Shown here: positions 56,320 through 64,000 of the stretch, piece by piece
Layout: each line of letters opens with the position of its first letter
Position numbering within the stretch: position 1 is the first letter of the stretch
Source: Thinopyrum elongatum
Taxonomy: Eukaryota; Streptophyta; Magnoliopsida; Poales; Poaceae
Length of the DNA: 64,000 nucleotides
Assembly: GCA_011799875.1 (NCBI GenBank)
Contig: CM022298.1
Coordinates: 729,599,111-729,663,110 of the forward strand
Direction: 5' to 3'
The notes under the pieces: generated by a model
Told to the model about the DNA's origin: nothing
Database searches by the model: none
Seen by the model: only the letters and a program-made list of their open reading frames with translations
Made by a program: the position numbers and the translations under genes

Positions 56320-57900
56320 AGTTAGTAGCTTGCGAGGACGGTAGCTTGAAATGGGTTGAGGCAAAAAGAATCCCGAGGTACCTAATATATTTTCTTTCAT
56401 AGTTTACATTTCCAATTCTTTCAAGTGTGTGTGTGTGTGTGCACACGCGCGCGCGTGTGTGCATTCGTGCGTGTGTGTGTGTGTGAAACCTTCTAATATG
56501 CATCGTATGTTTGATTCAAAGTATCTGAAACTAAATGCACAGAAGGCAGAAGAAGCGGCGAAGGATTTTGCTAGGCAAGAGTGGAGCGGTTGGTCCAGTC
56601 ATCATATGACTTTATGCTAAAATTAAGATGGTGTCCTTGCGTTATGCTTTTGAAAATTCCTGACCTTATTATACTTGCCCATGCTCAGGACATACCCGTA
56701 TTTCACTATGGGTACAGAGAAAGGGCGATTCCTCCTGATTGGGTTACAACTCCAAAAGGATTTGATCCTGAACAGTTCATTCGAGAGAATCTTTCACATG
56801 ATTGGCTTCCTGCAAAACCCAGTAAAAAGCAACTTGACAACATCTATGGTCTGTCTATTTCACATGATCCATGAACATGCGTTCTCTATTTCTCCACACT
56901 CATTGAAGGGCTCCAGGAAGTGCAATGTTAGAGCTGAGATTGTGCATAAGGGGAAAATTACCACTGAGATTAAGCATGATGGGACTCCAGTCACTTCCTA
57001 TATTGATGAAGACATGAAGGTGAGTTACTCGTATCTAGTTCTACTTTCTCTTCCGTGTGTGGGATATCATTACTGAGGGAAGATATATCATAATTATAAT
57101 AATCTCATCCATATCTACTTGTTACGACCCATTGTTACATCTGATGGTGCCACATGGAGTGCAATCAATCCTTATGGCTATTATTATTTGATATGTAGAA
57201 TACCTATCATATCATCCACCCGTGGGATGCTCGGGATGGTGGGTGGTTCTTAGACAAAACTCTACTGGTTACATTTTTTCTTGGAGAGTGTTTGCGAGCC
57301 TAGCTCTCTTTGGATCTGCATATTGGTGTTACTTTTCTAATGAACCTACAATTGTTAAAGATTTGAAGGAGCTTTGGACATTCAAGCCGACTAAACATTA
57401 GTCATCATACTCTGTTGTGTAAGTTCAGTGTTCTGTTTGTTTGTATTCTATAGATATATTTGCGTCAATGTGATATTTGATAAATAGTGTTGAGTTTATA
57501 TGCAGGATGGAAATCAGATTTGGAACTGATTCATTGGGTTGGGGATTGCCTATCATGATGCAGTTTATCAAACCCCTGACATGGACAAGGATGTTGATAC
57601 TATATAATCTGTCTACTTGTTCCTTTTACATTTTGGCGAAGCTCCCTGGTCAGGTATTGTGAAGGGGGGTTATTTTTTGCACCATAACAATCAAAAAATT
57701 GAGCAATGTGATCCAATAGGACTTGTCTTTGAAGGAGTCATTACCAATTGGAATAAAGTGTGCAAAGGTGCTTGCCTCTTATGGCTGATGATTATAGAGA
57801 CTGGCATGGCAAAAACATTGAAGGTTCAGACACCGAATCAGAGCAATCTATCTGAAGCTCATGACACCTTGATTGAGTAGTTCAAAGAGATGTAAGTTTA
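56320..57900 (+). pseudogene. Relic of an intron-containing host-type gene, identity uncertain
   Basis: Several short coding-like blocks are flanked by splice-like sites. One (56321-56376) is LVACEDGSLKWVEAKRIPR between TTCTAG and GTACCT. A second, near 56520-56620, is YLKLNAQKAEEAAKDFARQE. A third reads NVRAEIVHKGKITTEIKHDG and SYIDEDMK, then AAG|GTGAGT at 57018. The next starts after TATGCAG at 57505 with DGNQIWN, a TGA, then FIGLGIAYHDAVYQTPDMDK. Last comes APWSGIVKGGYFLHHNNQK with GLVFEGVITNWNKV. Frames shift between blocks and stops occur, so it is dead. The style recalls GHKL-ATPase proteins of the MORC/GMI1 group, but I am not sure. Confidence 0.45.
56425..56485 (+). repeat. (GT)n/(GC)n microsatellite
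   Basis: Alternating purine-pyrimidine tract (GTGT..., GCACACGCGCGCGC, GTGT...). It could adopt Z-DNA. It lies in a putative intron of the gene relic. Confidence 0.95.
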
Positions 57901-58767
57901 TAAAAGAATGGCATAGCACCGGGGCAACACTATTGTAATGCATGAGAAAATATACAATGTTTCTTTTAGGGAACGGTGAAATGTGTGTGAGGCCCTCTCC
58001 TGCTAAATTGTTGATGGCAAGTACATGTATAAATTATACATTGCACAAATTGTCGTTCGTTAAACTTTTATTTGAGATAATGGCTCTTCAAAATCATTGG
58101 TTAAGACTTTAGTGGTTTTATATAACAAAATAGGAAGAACACGGCATGTCTTTCTAGATTAATTTATTCCACTTAGATGAATTGATATTATATGTATGTC
58201 TTGTATCTATTTTAGTTTTCTTAAATATCATGGCTTATAGAGCTCTAAAGAGGATAGAGGTTTCTAGAGTGCATGGCTGTCTACTCTTGGTGTAAGTAAA
58301 TAAAGGTTGTAGTTTCCAGCCTAAGCGAAGTTGGTTGTGATTCTAGTACTTTTTCATGAACCCAAAAGCCGCCGTAATAGCCACCCTATTATGGATGACG
58401 TTTAACTGACCCCAAAGTTCATGAAGTGAGCATGAAGGAACTCGATACTCTCATCGTCTAAGGAATTATGCAAACGCTAACATTCTTTGTGTTATAGAAC
58501 CATTAACTCGTGACGAATGTATCTCATAGCATAATATCAATTGGGTCAATTCAACACATGTGTTCTTCTAACATTGTGTCCTCAAAATTGCCAGCATAGT
58601 GGCACTAGTTCTTCCATTGGTCTATGTGTATTGTTGTCGTATATGCATGTCCAGCTGGATGGGTTCAGACCAGAGCGAAGAACTCACTCATGTGTTGAGT
58701 CAGCCAGTTAGTGTGCTACTGCCTAGTACAACTTCACGTATCAATCGGTCAAGACTAGCAGAGGAGA
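57901..58767. other. Unassigned sequence before CACTA copy B
   Basis: Nothing recognisable. It ends GAGGAGA directly before the CACTA terminus. Confidence 0.5.
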
Positions 58768-59060
58768 CACTAGTAGAAAACAGGGCTTTGGTTCAAGCCT
58801 GGGTAAGGGCATTAATCCCGGTTCACTCACGAACCGGGACCAAAGGGGGCATCAGTCCCGGTTCGTGAGGCCAGGGCGTCGGCCGGGCCTCGCGGGCCAT
58901 TGGTCCCGGTTCGTCTGACACTTTTGGTCCCGGTTCCAGACACGAACCGGGACCAATGGGCCTCGCTCCTGGCCCAGCACCTTTAGTCCCGGTTGGTGGC
59001 TGGAACCGGGACCAAAGGTTGTCCTTTAGTCCCGGTTTTAGCCACAAACCGGGACTAAAG
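58768..59060 (+). repeat. CACTA 5' terminus and subterminal palindromes, copy B
   Basis: Terminal CACTAGTAGAAAA, then palindromes built on GGTCCCGGTT and AACCGGGACC, for example around 58815-58870, 58925-58960 and 58980-59020. Confidence 0.9.
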
Positions 59061-59067
59061 AGAGGCC

Positions 59068-59076
59068 TATATATAC
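59068..59076 (+). promoter_or_regulatory. TATA box of CACTA copy B
   Basis: GGCCTATATATACG just after the subterminal array, in the same position as in copy A. Confidence 0.7.
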
Positions 59077-59454
59077 GCCCGCCCCTGCCCGCGAACAGAG
59101 CCACTGCTCTGTTTTTTTGGCCGGCCGTGGGAGAGGTGTGTGGTGCTCTAGCTCACCTCCTATGCACATGAGGTGTTCGATGAAATGCCCGAGCCACACT
59201 TCAGCTTTCTCCTCTCGAAGCTCCTTGTCCAAGCTCCATTTTCCTCAAGATTTGTTTAGGTTTGGCAGTTCGTCCTGTCCCGTCCCCGTCCTCACTACCG
59301 TCGATCGCCCACGCCGATCTCGTCGCCGGCACCACCGTGGTGAGCCTCTTGTTCTTATCTTCTTTCTAAAAGAAAAAAATTCTTACTTGTATGATTTAGG
59401 TAGATACTTGTATAATTTTCTTACTTTTATTATTGTTTGTTACTATACAGTGCA

Positions 59455-59898
59455 ATGGTTTTGGTATCCGCCCCCGTCAGCCCTCGTCCTGTCTATGATT
59501 CAGATGTGGTATATTATCTTTTATATTTATTTGTTTTATTTAGTGTTTATGACAATTATGCCGACCAACGTGACATAGATGTTTTTATCTAGGAGGTATG
59601 TGAACCGGAAATTTCAACCGACCCTCTTGTCGAGAGGTTAAATTTAGTTCAAAAAGAAAACAATTACTTGAAGAAAAAATTGAAAAGAATTGAGGAGGAG
59701 AAGATGTCATTGGAGTTGCATGTTGCGGATGTCGTCGATGATCACAAGATCAAGATGGATGCAATGCGCTTGAAGATTAGAAAGATTAGAAAATATGCCA
59801 TTCATACTGAGGCTTGGTATCATTATGCCGTTGGATCAATTGTTACCTTTGTTGCGATTATGATCGCATTTGTTGTTGCATTTAAATGTTTTACATAG
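59455..59898 (+). CDS. Two-exon coiled-coil, tail-anchored membrane protein of CACTA element B (119 aa predicted)
   Basis: Exon 1 is 59455-59508 (MVLVSAPVSPRPVYDSDV, then GTATAT). Exon 2 is 59593-59898, after ATCTAG. They join in frame: 18 plus 101 codons and a stop. Exon 2 has a heptad-like charged stretch around KENNYLKKKLKRIEEEKMSL. It ends in a hydrophobic helix (IVTFVAIMIAFVVAFKCF) with no residues left for a lumenal domain, the layout of tail-anchored proteins. Unlike the neighbouring transposase, it is open in both copies. Differences from copy A are few and mostly conservative. Function unknown. Confidence 0.65.
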
Positions 59899-60063
59899 TT
59901 TCAATGTATGTTTTAATTAGATGCTCTAGAGAGCTATATGTTGTTCAATGAGAACTATGTATGAACTTAATGTGATGATGAACTTCTATTAATTTGGTCA
60001 TTTCTCTATTCATGATGTTCTGTAATGGTTTTTGACACACTTAATTATATATAATGCATGCAG

Positions 60064-63000
60064 ATGAACCGGCAATGGATGTACGGGGACAGACGCACCT
60101 CCGAGTACATTAAGGGCATGCATCATTTTCTCGAAGTGGCTGAGGCAAACAAGCAGAATGGTTTTATGTGTTGTCCATGCCCTAGATGTGAGAATACGAA
60201 GTCTTACTCTGACTCGAAAACCCTTCACATCCACCTGCTTGAGAAGGGTTTCATGCCACACTATAATGTTTGGACCAAGCACGGAGAAAGAGGAGTTATG
60301 ATGGAAGACAACGAAGAAGAAGAGGATGATGACAACTATCCGCCCCCTGAATACGGTGATGCTGCAACGAGGGAAGCTGAAGATCAAGAGGAACCAGACG
60401 ATGTGCCCGATGGTGATCTTCGCCGGGTCATTGTTGATGCAAAGAGACAATGCCAAAGTGAAAGGGAGAAGTTGAAGTTCGATCGCATGTTAGAGGATCA
60501 CAAAAAAGGGTTGTACCCAAATTACGAAGATGGCAACACAAAGCTCGGTACCACACTGGAATTGCTGTAATGGAAGGCAGACAATTGTGTATCTGACAAC
60601 GGATTTGAGAAGCTACTGAAAATATTGAAGAAGAAGCTTCCAAAGGATAATGAATTGCCCGACAGTACGTACGGAGCAAAGAAGGTTCTATGCCCTCTAG
60701 GATTGGAGGTGCAGAAGATACATGCATGCCCTAATGACTGCATCCTCTACCGCGGTGCGTATGAGGATTTGAACGCATGCCCGGTATGCGGTGCATTGCG
60801 GTATAAGATCAGACGAGATGACCCTGCTGATGTTGAGGGCGAGCGCCCCAGGAAGAGGGTTCCTGCCAAGGTGATGTGGTATGCTCCTATAATACCACGG
60901 TCGAAGCGTCTGCTCAGAAACAAAGAGCATGCCAAGTTGATGCGATGGCACAAAGAGGACCGTAAGAAAGACGGGAAGTTGAGAGCACCCGCTGACGGGT
61001 CGCAGTGGAGAAAATTCGAGAGAACGTGGGGGGACATTGCAGGTGACGCAAGGAACGTTTGGTTTGGTTTAAGCGCGGATGGCATTAATCCTTTTGGGGA
61101 GCAGAGCAGCAATCATAGCACCTGGCCCGTGACTCTATGTATCTATAACCTTCCTCCTTGGTTGTGCATGAAGCGGAAGTTCTTTATGATGCCAGTGCTC
61201 ATCCAAGGCCCTAAGCAACCCGGCAACGATATTGATGTGTACCTAAGGCCATTAGTTGAAGAACTTTTATAGCTGTGGAATGGAAAAGGTGTACGTGTAT
61301 GGGATGAGCACGACCAGCAGGAATTTGACCTACATGCGTTGCTGTTTGTAACCATCAATGATTGGCCTGCTCTCAGTAACCTTTCAGGACAGACAAACAA
61401 GGGATACCACGCATGCACGCACTATTTAGATGACACCGAAAGTATATATTTGGATAAATGCAAGAAGAATGTGTAGCTGGGACATCGTCGATTTCTTCTG
61501 ACCAACCATCAATGTCGAAAGAAAGGCAAGCATTTCAAAGGCGAGGCAGATCACCGGAAGAAGCCCGCCGTCCGTACTGGTGATCACATACTTGATATGG
61601 TCAATGATTTACAAGTAATCTTTGGAAAGGGTCCCGGCGGACTATCTGTTCCGAATGACGCTGAGGGACGCGCACCCATGTGGAAGAAGAAATCTATATT
61701 TTGGGACCTACCCTATTGGAAAGACCTAGAGGTCCGCTCTGCAATCGACATGATGCACGTGACGAAGAATCTTTGCGTGAACCTGCTAGGCTTCTTGGGC
61801 GTGTATGGGAAGACAAAAGACACACCGGAGGCACGGGAGGACCAGCAACGTGTGCATGAAAAAGACGGCATGCATCCAAACCAGTATGAAGGGCCTGCCA
61901 GCTACGCTCTTACCAAAGAAGAGAAGGAAATCTTCTTTGAATGCCTGCTCAGTATGAAGGTCCCGTCTGGCTTCTCGTCGAATATAAAGGGAATAATAAA
62001 TATGGTAGAGAAAAAGTTCCAGAACCTAAAGTCTCATGACTGCCACGTGATTATGACGCAACTGCTTTCGGTTGCATTGAGGGGGCTTCTACCAGAAAAT
62101 GTTTGATAGCCATTGTGAAGCTATGTGCATTCCTCAATGCAATCTCTCAGAAGGTAATCGATCCAGAAATCCTACCAAGGTTAAGGAGTGATTTGGCGCA
62201 ATGTCTTGTCAGTTTTGAGCTGGTGTTCCCACCATCCTTCTTCAATATCATGACGCACGTCCTAGTTCATCTAGTCGATGAGATTGCCATTCTGGGCCCT
62301 GTATTTCTACACAATATGTTCCCCTTTGAGAGGTTCATGGGAGTCTTAAAGAAATATGTTCGTAACTAGGACAGAAGGAAGCATCTCCACGGACCATCAA
62401 ACAGAGGAGGTCATTGGGTTTTGTTTTGACTTCATTCCTGACCTTAAGAAGATTGGTCTCCCTCAATCGCGGTATGAGGGGAGACTGACTGGAAAAGGCA
62501 CGCTAGGAGGAGACTCAATAATATGTAGGGACGGGCATTCTTGGTCTCAAGCACACTACACAGTTCTACAGAATTTTACCTTGGTGACCCCATATGTCAA
62601 TGTACACAAGAATATTCTGCGCTCAAAACACCCAGAGCAGTGTGACGACTGGATTACATGTGAACACATCAGGAGTTTCGGCAGTTGGTTGCAAACACAT
62701 CTCATGGGTGACAACACTATTTCTGATGAGCTGTACTCGTTGGCCAGGGGACCATCTTCGACTCTATTGACTTACAAAGGGTACGAGATAAATGGGAATA
62801 TATTTTACACGATCGCCCAAGATCAAAAGAGCACCAACCAAAACAGTGGTGTCCGCTTTGATGCAGCAACCAAGAGGTGAAAGGACACATATTATGGTTA
62901 CATAGTGGACATATGGGAACTTGACTATGGACATGATTTTAAGGTCCCTTTGTTTCAGTGCAAATGGGTCAATCTGTCAGGAGGCGGGGTACAGGTAGAC

Positions 63001-63357
63001 CCACAGTACGGAATGACAACAGTGGATCTGAATAATCTTGGGTACACAGACGAATCATTCGTCCTAGCCAATGATGTGGCGCAGGTTTTCTATGTAAAGG
63101 ACATGTCTACCAAACCGAGAAAAAGAAAAGATAAGGAAGCGAATACATCATACGATGATCCAAAGTGCCACATAGTTCTTTCAGGGAAAAGAGACATCAT
63201 GGGAGTGGAGGGCAAGACAGACATGTCTGAAGATTTTGAAAAGTTTCATGAAATTCCTCCCTTCAAAGTCAAGGCTGACCCAAGCACCCTGTTAAACGAT
63301 GAAGATTTTCCATGGTTACGGCGCAATAAACAAAGGACACTAGCGAAGAAAAAGTGA
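60064..63357 (+). pseudogene. TNP2-type CACTA transposase, copy B, disrupted
   Basis: The start ATG at 60064 follows GCATGCAG. The N-terminal domain has Cys36, Cys37, Cys39, Cys42 and His55, His57 (CPCPRCEN...HIH). An acidic linker and CPVCG follow, then the TNP2 block SADGINPFGEQSS, which keeps the Asp lost in copy A. IDMMHVTKNL, the DUF4218-like region (about 61990-62370) and the DUF4216-like C-terminus (about 62880-63100) complete it. Lesions: TAA 60568-60570, TAG 61270-61272 (shared with A), TAG near 61474, frameshifts near 62106 and 62369, TGA 62878-62880. Apart from the shared TAG, the lesions I located differ from those of copy A. Confidence 0.9.
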
Positions 63358-63389
63358 AGACTTTCTCTCCACAACTATTCTGATGATGC

Positions 63390-64000
63390 CTTTGATCTAG
63401 AATATCACTGCAGTTACATGTGAAGAAATGAAATGCCTTTTGTAACAGATGAGTTTTTGTCCGAAACCCTGATACTTCGAAAGAGATTGTCCATTTTGTA
63501 CACGAAAGTGCATCCAGTTTTTGCCGTAACCCTCTCAACTTTTTAAAACATGCTATGTGGGTGAAATGATGATACCATGCCAACTTTCAACCTTTTCAGA
63601 GTTCATTTGTAGTGCTTTTCAATTTTAGGGTCATTTAGCTCAAAAAAATCAGTAAATGCTTGAAAAATACCAAATGAAGTCAGAAAGGGTTGAAAATTTA
63701 TGATGTGGCTTTGAATGATGCATTTTGAACACACAAAAAGTCTGGAGTTCAAATAAGTTCAAAAAAATGAAATGCCTTTTGTAACAGATAAGTTTTCGTC
63801 CGAAACCCTGATACTTAGAAAGAGATTGTCCATTTTGTACACGAAGTGCATCCATTTTTTGCCGTAACCCTCTCAACTTTTTAAAACATGCTATGTGAGT
63901 GAAATGATGGTACCATGCCAACATTCAACCTTTTCAGAGTTCATTCGTAGTGCTTTTCAATTTCAGGGTCATTTAGCTCAAAGAATGAACTAATAGCAAA
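63390..64000. repeat. 339-bp tandem repeat downstream of transposase B
   Basis: GAAATGCCTTTTGTAACAGA begins at 63430 and again at 63769, 339 bp apart. It is the inverted counterpart of 4466-5030 in copy A. Confidence 0.9.

Larger units (their letters stand above)
58768..64000 (+). mobile_element. CACTA transposon copy B, 5' end inside window, runs past window end
   Basis: It begins CACTAGTAGAAAACAGGGCT. The order of subterminal palindromes, TATA box, small two-exon gene, TNP2 pseudogene and 339-bp repeats is the same as in copy A. It is oriented opposite to copy A, so their 5' ends face each other across about 49.1 kb. Confidence 0.93.

Noticed and set aside
9640..58780. Composite transposon bounded by A and B with a common target duplication
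   Set aside because: The inner flanks are AGT next to A and AGA next to B, and the outer ends are outside the window, so there is no evidence for one unit.
58815..59060. MicroRNA precursor from the CACTA subterminal hairpins
   Set aside because: The hairpins are short, multiple and typical of CACTA ends; siRNA is more likely than a miRNA, and neither can be shown from sequence alone.
1..64000. CRISPR arrays, operons, riboswitches
   Set aside because: The sequence is nuclear plant DNA; the only spaced repeats are transposon-internal tandem repeats.

Overview
The window looks like repeat-dense intergenic DNA of a large-genome Triticeae grass (wheat, Aegilops or barley type). This is inferred from three things I recognise: CACTA transposons with CACTAGTAGAAAA ends and arrays of 'ggtcccggtt...aaccgggacc' palindromes, a copia element of the BARE-1/WIS-2/Angela type, and several nested Ty3/gypsy elements of Athila type primed by tRNA-Asp. 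I see no intact host gene. Almost every long reading frame belongs to a mobile element.

Layout. 1-9657 is CACTA copy A on the minus strand. It carries a second gene of Transposase_24 type cut off by the window start, an internal promoter-like palindrome cluster, a broken TNP2 transposase and a small coiled-coil/membrane-anchor gene. 58768-64000 is CACTA copy B of the same family on the plus strand, cut off by the window end. The two copies lie head to head around about 49.1 kb.

Between them, 9658-10453 and 36893-38036 are remnants of one older non-coding stretch split by gypsy element G1 (10454-36887, TSD GGGTC). G1 carries gag, protease, RT, RNase H, integrase and an extra 3' ORF. Its integrase is interrupted by G2 (15891-23692, minus, TSD GTATA), a non-autonomous gypsy element with one long ORF. 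Its 3' LTR is interrupted by an Angela-type copia (27578-36018, TSD GTGGG).

Downstream, an old LTR of the G1 family (38037-38383 plus 53922-54612) is split by G4 (38384-53921, minus, TSD GTAAT). Inside G4 lie rearranged LTR pieces (40576-41952), a copia fragment with a 178-bp LTR, and G3 (42364-50616, plus), a second copy of the G2 family. 54613-58767 holds a probable Helitron 3' end and an intron-containing gene relic.

The most interesting signals are structural. All gypsy families here have a GC-rich palindrome just upstream of the LTR TATA box. A small AGGA-loop hairpin sits 18-19 nt before the 3' LTR, with a stem that differs between families but stays paired. The polypurine-tract sequence is amplified inside G2 and G3, even within the coding sequence. 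The CACTA elements share an unexplained two-exon, tail-anchored coiled-coil ORF and a common nonsense codon in the transposase, which suggests mobilisation in trans.
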